This document shows, in pieces, positions 24,463-33,074 of a DNA stretch of 64,000 bases (positions within the stretch are counted from its first letter, which is position 1; each line of letters starts with the position of its first letter). The notes under the pieces are model-generated. The model was not told where the DNA came from, searched no databases, and saw only the letters and a program-made list of their open reading frames with translations. This DNA is from Streptomyces filamentosus (GTDB taxonomy: Bacteria > Actinomycetota > Actinomycetes > Streptomycetales > Streptomycetaceae): assembly GCF_014654895.1 (NCBI RefSeq), contig NZ_BNBE01000005.1, positions 62,001 to 126,000 of the forward strand, in the 5' to 3' direction. The translations under genes were made by a program, and so were the position numbers.

Positions 24463-25317
24463 TCAGGCGCCCACGTTGAACTCGCCCGGGTTCGGGCCGA
24501 GCCGCTTGCCCTCGTCGAGCGCGGCGAGCGCGGCCATGTCCTCCGCGTCCAGCTCGAAGTCGAAGACGGCGATGTTCTCGCGGATACGGGACGGGGTGAC
24601 CGACTTCGGGATGACCACGTTGCCCGTCTGGAGGTGCCAGCGGAGCACCACCTGGGCGGCGGTGCGGTCGTGCTTGCGGGCGACGGCGAGGAGCGCCGGG
24701 ACGTCGAGCAGACCGCGGCCCTGGCCCAGCGGGGACCACGCCTCGGTCGCGATGCCCAGCCGGGCGTGCAGCGCACGGGACTCCGCCTGCGCCAGCTGCG
24801 GGTGCAGCTCGATCTGGTTCACCGCGGGCACCACCGAGGTCTCGGCCGTCAGCCGCTCCAGGTGCTCCGGCAGGAAGTTGGAGACGCCGATCGCGCGGGC
24901 GCGCCCGTCGGCGAGGATCTTCTCCAGGGCCCGGTACGTGTCGACGTACGCGTCCTTCGCCGGCACCGGCCAGTGGATCAGGTACAGGTCGACGTGGTCG
25001 AGGCCGAGCCGCTCCAGGGAGGCGTCGAAGGCGCGCAGGGCGGAGTCGTACCCCTGCTCGCTGTTCCACAGCTTGGTGGTGACGAAGAGCTCCTCGCGGG
25101 GGATCCCGGAAGCGGCCACGGCTTTGCCCGTGCCCCGCTCGTTCTCGTAGATCGCCGCCGTGTCGATGGAGCGGTAGCCGGCCTCCAGGGCGGTGGCCAC
25201 GGCCTTCTCCGCCTCGTCGTCCGGCACCTGCCAGACGCCGAAGCCGAGCTGCGGCATCGCCACGCCGTTGTTCAGGATGACCGAGGGGACCGTGCTGGCG
25301 GTGCTGTCCGTGCTCAC
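24463..25317 (-). CDS. Aldo/keto reductase
   Basis: The protein has 284 residues, matching the 2,5-diketo-D-gluconate reductase-like branch. Catalytic residues are in place: Asp52 and Tyr57 in SIDTAAIYENE, Lys82 in VTTKLWN, and His115 in YLIHWPV. The NADPH-binding C-terminal motif VIPKSVTPSRIRENIAVFDF is complete. It should reduce a carbonyl substrate using NADPH in the cytoplasm. The GTG start follows a Ser-rich leader region without an evident strong ribosome site. It lies upstream of the ricin-type trefoil gene and probably forms a two-gene operon with it. Confidence 0.9.
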   Translation of the reverse strand: MSTDSTASTVPSVILNNGVAMPQLGFGVWQVPDDEAEKAVATALEAGYRSIDTAAIYENERGTGKAVAASGIPREELFVTTKLWNSEQGYDSALRAFDASLERLGLDHVDLYLIHWPVPAKDAYVDTYRALEKILADGRARAIGVSNFLPEHLERLTAETSVVPAVNQIELHPQLAQAESRALHARLGIATEAWSPLGQGRGLLDVPALLAVARKHDRTAAQVVLRWHLQTGNVVIPKSVTPSRIRENIAVFDFELDAEDMAALAALDEGKRLGPNPGEFNVGA

Positions 25318-25443
25318 GTGGGATGAGTCCTTACGTCGTCGGGGTCGTACGCGGGGCGGGCGCGCGAACGCCGCCCCCGTGCTTCCAACGATCATCCGCC
25401 CCGGGACATTCCGGATGCCGCACCGCGGGTTCCGGCGGCCGCG

Positions 25444-27285
25444 TCAGCCGTACAGCGCCTCGACCTCCGCCGCGTACGCCCGCTCGATCGCCTTCCGCTT
25501 CAGTTTCAGGGAGGGGGTGAGCAGCCCGTGCTCCTCGCTGAAGGGGTGGGCGAGGATCCGGAAGGTGCGGATCGACTCGGCCTGCGACACCAGCGTGTTC
25601 GCGGCCACCACCCCGCGCCGGATCTCCGTCTCCAGGTCCGGGTCGCGGACCAGCTCGGCGGGGGAGAGCGGCGGCCGGCCCTGGATGGCGAGCCAGTGGT
25701 CCACCGCCTCCTGGTCCAGCGTGACCAGGGCCGCGACGTACGGGCGGTCGTTGCCGACGACGAGGCACTGGGCGATCAGCGGATGCGCCCGCACCCGCTC
25801 CTCCAGGCCGCCGGGCGACACGCTCTTGCCGCCGGACGTCACCAGGATCTCCTTCTTGCGCCCGGTGATCGTCAGATAGCCCTCGGCGTCGAGCGAGCCG
25901 AGGTCGCCGGTGGCGAGCCAGCCGTCGTTGAGCACGGCCGCCGTGGCCGCCGGGTCGTTCAGGTAGCCGGAGAAGACCTGCCCGCCGTGGAGCCAGACCT
26001 CGCCGTCCTCCGCGATGTGCACGGTGGTGCCCGGCACGGGCCGGCCCACCGTGCCGTACCGCACCCGGCCGGGCGGGTTCGCGGTCGCGGCGGCCGTCGA
26101 CTCCGTCAGGCCGTACCCCTCGAAGACGCCGACGCCCGCGCCCGCGAAGAACAGCCCCGTCCGGCGGTCCATCGCCGAGCCGCCGGACATCGCGTACCGG
26201 ATCCGCCCGCCGAGCGCCTCGCGGACCCTGGCGTACACCGTCTTCTCGAAGAACTGGTGCTGCATCCGCAGCGCCGCCGACGGACCGGGCCCGAGGCCGA
26301 ACGCCTTGTGCTCCAGTGCCTCGGCGTACTTCACGGCCACGTCCACGGCCTTGTCGAAGACGGCCGCCCGGCCCTCCGCCTCCGCCTTCCGCCGCGCCGC
26401 GTGGAAGATCTTCTCGAAGACGTACGGCACGGCGAGGACGAAGGTCGGCCGGAAGGAGGTCAGGTCGGGCAGCAGCACCGACGCGGTCATCGACGGCTGG
26501 TGCCCCAGCTTCACCCCGCCCCGCACCGCCGCCACCTCCACCATCCGCCCGAAGACGTGCGCGAGCGGCAGGAAGAGCAGGGTGGACGCCTGGTCGCCGG
26601 GCCGGGAGCGGAAGAGCGGCTCCCAGCCGGCCAGCACGGCGTCCGTCTCGACCAGGAAGTGGGCGTGGGTGATCACGCAGCCCTTGGGCCGCCCGGTGGT
26701 GCCCGAGGTGTAGATGACCGTCGCCACCGTCTCGGGCGTCACCGCCCGCCGGTGCCGGTGCACGACCTCCTCGTCGATGCCCGCCCCGGCGGCGGTCAGC
26801 TCGGCGACCGCGCCCGGCCCGGCGTCCTCGCCCGGGTCGAGCTGCCACAGCCGGGTCAGCCGGGGCAGCCGGTCCACCACCGAGCCGATCGTCATGGCGT
26901 GGTCCTCGTGCTCCACCACGCAGGCGGTGACCTCGGCGTCGTGCAGCATCCACAGCACCTGGTCGGCGGAGGAGGTCGGGTAGACCGGCACGGGCTGGGC
27001 GCCGAGCGTCCACAGCGCGAAGTCGAAGAGCGTCCACTCGTAGCGGGTGCGGGACATGACGGCGACCCGGTCGCCGAACCGGACCCCGTGCGCGACCAGC
27101 CCCTTCGCCAGCGCCACCACCTCGTCCCGGAACCGGGCGCAGGTCACGTCCTCCCAGGAGCCGTCCGCCGCCCGCCGCCCGAAGGCGACCGCGTCGGGCG
27201 TCTCGGCGGCGCGGGCGAAGACGGCGTCGGCCAGCCCGCCGTCGAGCGGGGCCGCCTCGACGGGCGGCACGGTGAACTCGCGCAC
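25444..27285 (-). CDS. Long-chain fatty acid-CoA ligase (AMP-binding)
   Basis: The protein has 613 residues. The P-loop-like motif is YTSGTTGRPKGCVITHAHF, followed by GYGLTESTAAATANPP and GDLGSLDAEGYLTITGRKKE. A C-terminal lysine-bearing segment (LKLKRKAIERAYA) completes the family plan. It activates long-chain acids to acyl-CoA through an acyl-adenylate, feeding lipid synthesis or the beta-oxidation type genes seen at 58-64 kb. GTG 27285 has GGAGGAGC at good spacing. The 126-bp gap to the aldo/keto reductase gene suggests a separate unit. Confidence 0.9.
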   Translation of the reverse strand: MREFTVPPVEAAPLDGGLADAVFARAAETPDAVAFGRRAADGSWEDVTCARFRDEVVALAKGLVAHGVRFGDRVAVMSRTRYEWTLFDFALWTLGAQPVPVYPTSSADQVLWMLHDAEVTACVVEHEDHAMTIGSVVDRLPRLTRLWQLDPGEDAGPGAVAELTAAGAGIDEEVVHRHRRAVTPETVATVIYTSGTTGRPKGCVITHAHFLVETDAVLAGWEPLFRSRPGDQASTLLFLPLAHVFGRMVEVAAVRGGVKLGHQPSMTASVLLPDLTSFRPTFVLAVPYVFEKIFHAARRKAEAEGRAAVFDKAVDVAVKYAEALEHKAFGLGPGPSAALRMQHQFFEKTVYARVREALGGRIRYAMSGGSAMDRRTGLFFAGAGVGVFEGYGLTESTAAATANPPGRVRYGTVGRPVPGTTVHIAEDGEVWLHGGQVFSGYLNDPAATAAVLNDGWLATGDLGSLDAEGYLTITGRKKEILVTSGGKSVSPGGLEERVRAHPLIAQCLVVGNDRPYVAALVTLDQEAVDHWLAIQGRPPLSPAELVRDPDLETEIRRGVVAANTLVSQAESIRTFRILAHPFSEEHGLLTPSLKLKRKAIERAYAAEVEALYG

Positions 27286-27752
27286 GGACCTGCTCCTCCC
27301 TCGACGGCTCGGTGGCTGAAAGGGGCCGCTGTGACGGCTGCGGCGCCGTGACCGTACCCCACCCGGAGCGGCGGCGGCAGGACCTTCACCAAGCCGCGAC
27401 ATTCCCCGTTCGTACTGGTCAGGGCAGGTGGGGGAGGAAGTGACGGCGGGAAGCGCCCCCGTGTCTACCGAGCGGTACGCCCGCCGCCCCCGAAGTCTCC
27501 ACGGAATCTGTACCGCCCAGCCACGCCCCCGTGACCGGCCGGTATCCACCGGGTGGTGCCCGAGGAGCGCGGCCGGGGTCCCGTGGGCCCCCGGTCAGGG
27601 CGTCCGGGGGGGCGGGGCGAGACGACCGGTGGGTTCGGGCCACAGGGGCCAGGGGGTTCGGGTCAGAGGGTCCGGCGGGGCCGGGGCGAGGCGACCGGTG
27701 GGTCCCGGGCGAGGTGACCGGCGGGTTCGGGCCGGGGTGCCCGGCGGGCCCC
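27286..27752. repeat. 467-bp gap with degenerate direct repeats
   Basis: No gene is seen here. The left part carries promoter sequence of the ligase gene. From about 27602 the DNA is G-rich and repeats imperfectly: a block beginning GTCCGGSGGGGC and running into GACCGGTGGGT starts at 27602 and again at 27670 (period 68). A third partial copy (GTGACCGGCGGGTTCGGGCC) lies near 27715. The repeats end at the stop codon of the LysR gene. Confidence 0.55.
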
Positions 27753-28625
27753 TCAGTCCGCCCGGCGCAGCCCGTCGCCGCCCTCCAGGATCGCCTCCGC
27801 CAGCGCGTCCGCCGCCTCCTGCGCTGCCCCGCCGCGCCGCCCGTGGCGCAGCACGAACTCCACCCCGCCCAGCTCCGGCAGCCCCGACCTGGCGGGTACG
27901 GGGACGAGGCCGGGCGGCATCAGGCCGCGGGTGTGGGCCATCACGCCGAGGCCCGCGCGGGCCGCCGCCACGTTGGCGCTCAGGCTGGAGCTCGTGCACG
28001 CGATCCGCCAGGCCCGGCCCTCCGCCTCCAGCGCGGCCAGCGCCCGCGCGCGGGTGATGCCCGGCGGCGGATAGACGATCAGCGGCACCGGCCGGTCCGG
28101 ATCGACGCGCAGCCCCGGCGCTCCGATCCACACCAGGACGTCGCTCCACACCAGCGTCCCGCCGTCGTCGCCCGCGCCGACCCCCCGCTTCGCCAGGATC
28201 AGATCGAGCCGGCCCGCCGCGAGCCGCGCCTGGAGCGTCCCCGACAGCTCGACCGTCAGCTCCAGGTCCACCTCCGGGTGGGCCCGCCGGAAGGACTCCA
28301 GGATCTCCGGCAGCCGCGTCGCCACGAAGTCCTCCGAGGCCCCGAACCGCAGCCGGCCGCGCAACCGCGTCCCGGCGAAGAAGGCCGCCGCCCGCTCGTG
28401 CGCCTGGAGGATCGAGCGGGCGAAGCCGAGCATCGCCTCCCCGTCCTCGGTCAGCTCCACGCTGTGCGTGTCCCGGGTGAAGAGCGGTCGCCCGGTCGCC
28501 TCCTCCAGCCGCCGCACGTGCTGGCTGACGGTCGACTGGCGGACCCCGAGCCGGCGGGCGGCCCGGGTGAAGCTCAGCGTCTGGGCGACGGCGAGGAAGG
28601 TGCGCAGCTGCGAGGGCTCGTACAC
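27753..28625 (-). CDS. LysR-family transcriptional regulator
   Basis: The protein has 290 residues. The winged helix is at 3-60 (QLRTFLAVAQTLSFTRAARRLGVRQSTVSQHVRRLE) and a two-lobed effector-binding domain follows (GRLRFGASEDFVATRLPEIL, then LDLILAKRG). It starts at GTG 28625 and is divergent from a bile acid:sodium symporter-type transporter gene, its most likely target. The 165-bp divergent region contains an ATC-N9-GAT site of the LysR type. Confidence 0.9.
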   Translation of the reverse strand: MYEPSQLRTFLAVAQTLSFTRAARRLGVRQSTVSQHVRRLEEATGRPLFTRDTHSVELTEDGEAMLGFARSILQAHERAAAFFAGTRLRGRLRFGASEDFVATRLPEILESFRRAHPEVDLELTVELSGTLQARLAAGRLDLILAKRGVGAGDDGGTLVWSDVLVWIGAPGLRVDPDRPVPLIVYPPPGITRARALAALEAEGRAWRIACTSSSLSANVAAARAGLGVMAHTRGLMPPGLVPVPARSGLPELGGVEFVLRHGRRGGAAQEAADALAEAILEGGDGLRRAD

Positions 28626-28636
28626 CCCGCCACGTT

Positions 28637-28651
28637 ATCGCGGTACGTGAT
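28637..28651. promoter_or_regulatory. LysR-type operator ATC-N9-GAT
   Basis: The site ATCGCGGTACGTGAT satisfies T-N11-A and is an imperfect dyad (ATCGCG against CGTGAT, one mismatch). It lies 11 bp upstream of the LysR start, as expected for autoregulation and divergent control. Confidence 0.6.
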
Positions 28652-28790
28652 GACAGTCAGTGGACTGTACGGGATTCCCGATGACCGGCCGGTGGACCAG
28701 GATGGAGGGGCGCGCCGCCCGGGGCGGGGGCGGCCACCGAGACCCGCACCAGCCCCGTACCGACCCCCCCTGACCAGCCCCCGTGGAGCC

Positions 28791-29819
28791 ATGAACCGAC
28801 GCCCCCTCCTGCCGTCCCGGCTGCCGGTCGACGGCTACGTCCTCGCCCTGCTGGGCACCGTCGGCCTCGCCGCCCTGCTGCCCGCCTCCGGCACCGCCGC
28901 CCGGATCGCCGAGGCCACCGCCACGGGCGCCGTCGCCCTGCTCTTCTTCCTCTACGGCGCGCGGCTCTCCACCCGCGAGGCGCTCGACGGCCTGCGGCAC
29001 TGGCGGCTCCACCTCACGGTCCTCGGCTGCACCTTCCTCGTCTTCCCGCTGCTCGGCCTCGCCGCCCGCGGCCTCGTCCCCGGGATCCTCACCCCGCAGC
29101 TGTACGGCGGCTTCCTCTTCCTCTGCCTGGTGCCGTCCACCATCCAGTCCTCGATCGCCTTCACCTCGATCGCCCGCGGCAACGTCCCCGCCGCGATCTG
29201 CGCCGGCTCCTTCTCCTCGCTCGCCGGCATCGTGCTGACCCCGCTGCTCGCCGCCGCGCTGCTCGGCGGCCGCACCGGGGGCCTCTCCGCCGACGCGCTC
29301 CTCAGGATCGTCCTCCAGCTCCTCGTGCCCTTCCTCGCCGGGCAGCTGCTGCGGCCCTGGGTCGGCGGCTTCCTGGTCCGCCGCAAGAAGGTCCTCGGGT
29401 ACGTCGACCGGGGCTCGATCCTCCTCGTCGTCTACACGGCCTTCAGCCAGGGCATGGTCGCCGGGATCTGGCACCTGGTGACCCCCGGCCGGCTCGCCCT
29501 GCTGCTCGCCGCCGAGGCCGTCCTGCTCGCGCTGATGCTGGCGCTCACCTGGTACGGGGCGGGCCGCCTGGGCTTCGGCCGGGCCGACCGGATCGCGATC
29601 CAGTTCGCCGGGTCCAAGAAGAGCCTCGCCGCGGGCCTGCCCATGGCCAGCGTCCTCTTCGGCGCCCACGCCTCCCTCGCCGTCCTGCCCCTGATGCTCT
29701 TCCACCAGATGCAGCTCATGGTCTGCGCGGTCCTCGCCAGGCGCCGGGCCCGCGACCCGGAGGAGCCCGCCGCCGGCCCGGCCGCCCCCGCCGGGGCCCC
29801 GGCCGCCCTCCCGGGGTGA
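28791..29819 (+). CDS. SBF-like (bile acid:sodium symporter) transporter
   Basis: The protein has 342 residues with about ten hydrophobic helices. Hallmarks of the SBF-like (YfeH) family are GAVALLFFLYGARLSTREAL, CLVPSTIQSSIAFTSIARGNVPAAI and FAGSKKSLAAGLPMASVLF. It probably moves an organic anion across the membrane with sodium. The ATG at 28791 follows GTGGAGCC. The divergent LysR gene is the likely regulator. The C-terminal 20 residues are a disordered Ala/Pro tail. It ends 25 bp before the ferredoxin-like gene. Confidence 0.85.
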   Translation: MNRRPLLPSRLPVDGYVLALLGTVGLAALLPASGTAARIAEATATGAVALLFFLYGARLSTREALDGLRHWRLHLTVLGCTFLVFPLLGLAARGLVPGILTPQLYGGFLFLCLVPSTIQSSIAFTSIARGNVPAAICAGSFSSLAGIVLTPLLAAALLGGRTGGLSADALLRIVLQLLVPFLAGQLLRPWVGGFLVRRKKVLGYVDRGSILLVVYTAFSQGMVAGIWHLVTPGRLALLLAAEAVLLALMLALTWYGAGRLGFGRADRIAIQFAGSKKSLAAGLPMASVLFGAHASLAVLPLMLFHQMQLMVCAVLARRRARDPEEPAAGPAAPAGAPAALPG

Positions 29820-29832
29820 TCGTCCGGCCCGC

Positions 29833-29838
29833 TACGGT
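29833..29838 (+). promoter_or_regulatory. -10 box TACGGT, leaderless start
   Basis: TACGGT sits 6 nt before the ATG at 29845 and no ribosome site is present. Confidence 0.55.
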
Positions 29839-29844
29839 GCTCCC

Positions 29845-30258
29845 ATGCCCTCATCCGATCCCGGCCGCACCCGCGCGCCCCGCGTCCCGATACGGTACGG
29901 GGCCCGCCCCTGCTCCCTCGTCGTCTGCCGGGGCTGCTGCTGCGGCGATCCCCGCAAGACCCCCGGCACCGACCACGCCGGCCAGCTCGACCGGCTCCGC
30001 GCCGCCGCGGCGGCCTCCGGCGGCCGGCTCTCCGTCCGCACCAGCGACTGCCTCGGCGTGTGCGAGCGGGCGAACGTCGTCGTGGTCCAGCCCTCCACCG
30101 AAGGCCGCCGGCGCGGCGGCCGGGCCGCCTGGATCGGCTACACCCTCGACGACGACTGCCTCGACGACATCCTGGCCTGGACCGAGGCCGGCGGCCCCGG
30201 CCTCGCCCCGCTCCCGGACGCCCTCGCCCTCCAGCTGATCGACCCGCCGAAGAACTAG
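29845..30258 (+). CDS. Thioredoxin-like [2Fe-2S] ferredoxin
   Basis: The protein has 137 residues. The cysteine pattern is PCSLVVCRGCCCG near the N-terminus and SDCLGVCERANVVVV further on, the arrangement of thioredoxin-like 2Fe-2S ferredoxins. The CRGCCCG run gives extra cysteines beyond the usual four. It likely transfers electrons in the cytoplasm; the partner is unknown. A leaderless promoter fits the start. It converges on fdhD, with repeated sequence between the two. Confidence 0.8.
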   Translation: MPSSDPGRTRAPRVPIRYGARPCSLVVCRGCCCGDPRKTPGTDHAGQLDRLRAAAAASGGRLSVRTSDCLGVCERANVVVVQPSTEGRRRGGRAAWIGYTLDDDCLDDILAWTEAGGPGLAPLPDALALQLIDPPKN

Positions 30259-30259
30259 C

Positions 30260-30327
30260 CCCCGCCGGAGGACCGGGGCCGCCGGGAACCGGACCCCGCC
30301 GGAGAACCGGGGCGGCCGGGGACTAGA
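30260..30327. repeat. Tandem 34-bp duplication between convergent stop codons
   Basis: Two imperfect copies of a unit beginning CCCCGCCGGAG lie at 30260-30293 and 30294-30327. They link the stop codon of the ferredoxin gene to the stop of fdhD. Both ends carry ACTAG. Confidence 0.6.
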
Positions 30328-30335
30328 CCCCGGCC
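30314..30335. terminator. Hairpin over the fdhD stop codon
   Basis: GGCCGGGG and CCCCGGCC form a perfect 8-bp stem with loop ACTAGA. The loop contains the fdhD stop codon. Probably a bidirectional terminator for the convergent pair. Confidence 0.5.
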
Positions 30336-31165
30336 CCCTGGAGCGCGATCCGGTGCTCGCCCGCGTACACGTTCATGTCCGGTCCCCGCAGGAAGCCGAC
30401 CAGCGTCAGTCCGGTCTCCGCCGCCAGGTCGACCGCCAGCGAGGACGGCGCGGAGACCGCGGCGAGCACCGGGATCCCCGCCATCACGGCCTTCTGGGCC
30501 AGCTCGAACGAGGCCCGGCCCGACACCAGCAGCACCGCCCGGTCCAGCGGCAGCAGGTCCTCCCGCAGCGCCCGTCCGACCAGCTTGTCCACCGCGTTGT
30601 GCCGGCCCACGTCCTCCCGCACGTCCAGCAGGTCGCCGGCCTCGGAGAAGAGCGCCGCCGCGTGCAGCCCGCCCGTCGTGTCGAAGACCTTCTGCGCGGC
30701 CCGCAGCCGCTCCGGCAGCTCCGAGAGCAGCGCGGGGGAGACCCGTACGGGAGGCGTGTCGGCGATCGGGAAGCGGGCGGTCGTCCGCACCGCGTCCAGG
30801 CTCGCCTTGCCGCACAGCCCGCACGAGGAGGTCGTGTAGACGTTCCGCTCCAGCGTGATGTCGGGGACGGCCACGCCGGGCGCGAGCTTCACGTCCACCA
30901 CGTTGTACGTGTTGGTGCCGTCCTCCCTGGCCCCCGCGCAGTACACGATGGACCGCACGTCGGCCGCCGAGGCCAGCACCCCCTCGCTCACCAGGAAGCC
31001 CGCGGCCAGCGCGAAGTCGTCGCCCGGCGTCCGCATGGTGATGGCGATCGGCCGCCCGTTCAGCCGGATCTCCAGCGGCTCCTCCGCCACCAGCGTGTCC
31101 GGCCGCGCGGTCACCGCGCCGCCGCGGATCCGCGTGACTCGCCGTCGTTCGGTGACCCGTCCCAT
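30323..31165 (-). CDS. fdhD: Formate dehydrogenase accessory sulfurtransferase
   Basis: The protein has 280 residues from ATG 31165, with GAGGG upstream. The catalytic pair is in TTSSCGLCGK (Cys115 and Cys118). Other signatures are VAEEPLEIRLNGRP, MRTPGDDFALAAGFLVSEG and DVGRHNAVDKLVG. FdhD passes sulfur from a cysteine desulfurase to the bis-MGD cofactor of formate dehydrogenase. No formate dehydrogenase structural gene is present here, so the client is encoded elsewhere. A longer frame to 31213 is less likely. Confidence 0.95.
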   Translation of the reverse strand: MGRVTERRRVTRIRGGAVTARPDTLVAEEPLEIRLNGRPIAITMRTPGDDFALAAGFLVSEGVLASAADVRSIVYCAGAREDGTNTYNVVDVKLAPGVAVPDITLERNVYTTSSCGLCGKASLDAVRTTARFPIADTPPVRVSPALLSELPERLRAAQKVFDTTGGLHAAALFSEAGDLLDVREDVGRHNAVDKLVGRALREDLLPLDRAVLLVSGRASFELAQKAVMAGIPVLAAVSAPSSLAVDLAAETGLTLVGFLRGPDMNVYAGEHRIALQGAGV

Positions 31166-31287
31166 CGCCGCCGCCTTCGATTCCCTCGCCGATCCCGTCC
31201 CTGACCGCACCATTCTCCGTCACGCGGCGGAACCCCACCGCTCGCGGTGTCCCACCGGGGTCCTTGTCGCGGTCGGCCAAGCGAGTC

Positions 31288-31350
31288 GGGTGATTCTTGG
31301 TGGTTTACGTCACCGGTTACCCGTGAGTCGCTGGCAAGACTGGGTGATTC
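31288..31350. promoter_or_regulatory. Direct repeats and dyad upstream of the KASIII-like gene
   Basis: GGGTGATTC occurs at 31288-31296 and 31342-31350. Between them TCACCGGTTACCCGTGA (31310-31326) is a near-perfect dyad. All three lie within 100 bp of the ATG at 31386 and may bind a regulator of that gene or of fdhD. Confidence 0.4.
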
Positions 31351-31385
31351 CTGCCGCCGACGGAACCAATCGAGGGGGTCCCGGG

Positions 31386-32330
31386 ATGACCGGCACTCGT
31401 ATCGCCGCGCTCGGGCACTACCAGCCCGCCAAGGTACTGACCAATCACGAACTGGCCGAGCTGGTCGACACGAGCGACGAGTGGATCCTCAGCCGGGTCG
31501 GCATCCGCACCCGGCACGTCGCCGGGCCCGACGAGCCCGTCGACGAGCTCGCCGCGCACGCCGCAGGCAAGGCGCTCGCCGCCGGCGGGCTCACCCCCGC
31601 CGACGTCGACTACGTCATCGTGGCGACCTCCACCGCGATCGACCGCTCGCCCAACACCGCCGCCCGCGTCGCCGCCCGCCTCGGCATGGGCTCGCCCGCC
31701 ACCCTCGACCTCAACGTGGTCTGCGCCGGCTTCACCCACGCGCTCGCCACCGCCGACCACGCCGTCCGGGCCGGCGCGGCCCGCCGCGCCCTCGTCATCG
31801 GCGCCGACAAGATGACCGAGATCACCGACTGGACCGACCGCACCACCTGCGTCCTCACCGGCGACGGCGCCGGCGCCGCGGTCGTCGAGGCCACCGAGAC
31901 CGACACCGGCGCCATCGGCCCCGTCCTGTGGGGCTCGGTCCCCGAGATGGGCAACGCCGTCCGCATCGAGGGCACCCCGCCCCGCTTCGCCCAGGAGGGC
32001 CAGAGCGTCTACCGCTGGGCCACCACCAAGCTGCCCGCCCTCGCCCGCGAGACCTGCGCCCGCTCCGGCATCGCCCCCGAGGACCTGGCCGGCGTCGTCC
32101 TCCACCAGGCCAACCTGCGCATCATCGAACCGCTCGCCGCGAAGATCGGCGCGGTCAACGCGATCGTCGCCCGGGACGTCGTCGACTCCGGCAACACCTC
32201 CGCCGCCTCCGTGCCGCTCGCCCTCGCCAAGCTCGTCGAGCGCGGCGAGCTGCCCTCCGGCGCCCCCGTCCTCCTCTTCGGCTTCGGCGGCAACCTCTCC
32301 TACGCCGGGCAGGTCGTCCGCGTCCCCTGA
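31386..32330 (+). CDS. Beta-ketoacyl-ACP synthase III-like condensing enzyme
   Basis: The protein has 314 residues with the full KASIII triad: Cys113 in LDLNVVCAGFTHAL, His240 in VVLHQANLRI and Asn270 in DSGNTSAASVPL. The DTSDEWILSRVGIRTRHV start is characteristic. It would condense an acyl-CoA starter with malonyl-ACP or act as a related acyltransferase. No acyl carrier protein, FabD or FabF gene is adjacent, so it is probably not the essential FabH of the main fatty acid operon. GAGGGGG lies shortly before the ATG. Confidence 0.85.
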   Translation: MTGTRIAALGHYQPAKVLTNHELAELVDTSDEWILSRVGIRTRHVAGPDEPVDELAAHAAGKALAAGGLTPADVDYVIVATSTAIDRSPNTAARVAARLGMGSPATLDLNVVCAGFTHALATADHAVRAGAARRALVIGADKMTEITDWTDRTTCVLTGDGAGAAVVEATETDTGAIGPVLWGSVPEMGNAVRIEGTPPRFAQEGQSVYRWATTKLPALARETCARSGIAPEDLAGVVLHQANLRIIEPLAAKIGAVNAIVARDVVDSGNTSAASVPLALAKLVERGELPSGAPVLLFGFGGNLSYAGQVVRVP

Positions 32331-32495
32331 GCGCACCACCGCGTGCCCCGTACGGCGGAGCGCGGGCGGAGCCCGGTGGCGGCGCCCCCCGCGCGGACCT
32401 AGCTTCGATCGCGGTGGGGGTACCGGCGCCGCCCGCGCCGGCCCCGGACGCGGAGCGGCTCCGCGCCCGCGCCCCGCCGCGACCCGGAGGACCGC

Positions 32496-33029
32496 ATGCG
32501 CGCGATACGCACCGCTTCCGCCGCCCTGCTCGCCACGGCGGCGGTGGCCCTGTCCGCCCCCGCGGCCCTTGCGGCCCCCGCCGAGGACGGCACCGGCCGG
32601 AACGTCACGTCCTTCGGCTTCTCCGTCACCCCCCGCACCGTCGCCCCCGGCGGCACCGTCACCCTGACCAGCGACGGCTGCGAGGTGCCGTCCGTGACCG
32701 TCACCTCGGGCGTCTTCGACACCGTGACCCTCACCGAGGGCCGGCCCGGCAGCGCGACCGTCGACGCCGACGCCCGGATCGGCGCCGAGTACGAGATCGC
32801 CTTCGACTGCAAGGGCGAGCGCGGCACCACCACCCTCACGGTGGCCCCGGCGCACACCACCCCGCCCGCCCCGCTCACCCCCCACAAGGGCGTCAAGGCC
32901 GGATTCGGCGGCTCCACGGGCTCCGACGCGCTCGGCGCCGCCGAACTGGCCGCCGGAGCCGCCCTCATCGCCGGGGCGCTCGGCACGGCCGTCGTCCTCA
33001 CCCGCCGCCGCGCCGGCGGGCGCCCCTGA
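32496..33029 (+). CDS. Surface protein with signal peptide and C-terminal anchor
   Basis: The protein has 177 residues. A signal peptide (MRAIRTASAALLATAAVAL, cleavage near ALA-A at 27) leads to a beta-rich domain (about 35-120: FSVTPRTVAPGGTVTLTSDGCEV, paired cysteines near 63 and 104). A Pro/Thr linker and a hydrophobic C-terminal segment (about 148-170) end in RRRAGG. The layout is that of a wall or membrane-anchored protein, yet I see no LPxTG-type sorting motif before the anchor. It is followed by a class F sortase gene, and the pair is common in Streptomyces. A 16-bp hairpin separates the two. Confidence 0.8.
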   Translation: MRAIRTASAALLATAAVALSAPAALAAPAEDGTGRNVTSFGFSVTPRTVAPGGTVTLTSDGCEVPSVTVTSGVFDTVTLTEGRPGSATVDADARIGAEYEIAFDCKGERGTTTLTVAPAHTTPPAPLTPHKGVKAGFGGSTGSDALGAAELAAGAALIAGALGTAVVLTRRRAGGRP

Positions 33030-33033
33030 GACG

Positions 33034-33074
33034 GCCCCTCCGCCCCGGAGTGACGAGGTCCGGGGCGGAGGGGC
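33034..33074 (+). terminator. 16-bp stem-loop between surface protein and sortase genes
   Basis: GCCCCTCCGCCCCGGA (33034-33049) and its exact complement (33059-33074) flank a 9-nt loop. The hairpin begins 5 bp after one stop and ends 42 bp before the next start, so it may reduce sortase relative to substrate. Confidence 0.7.
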
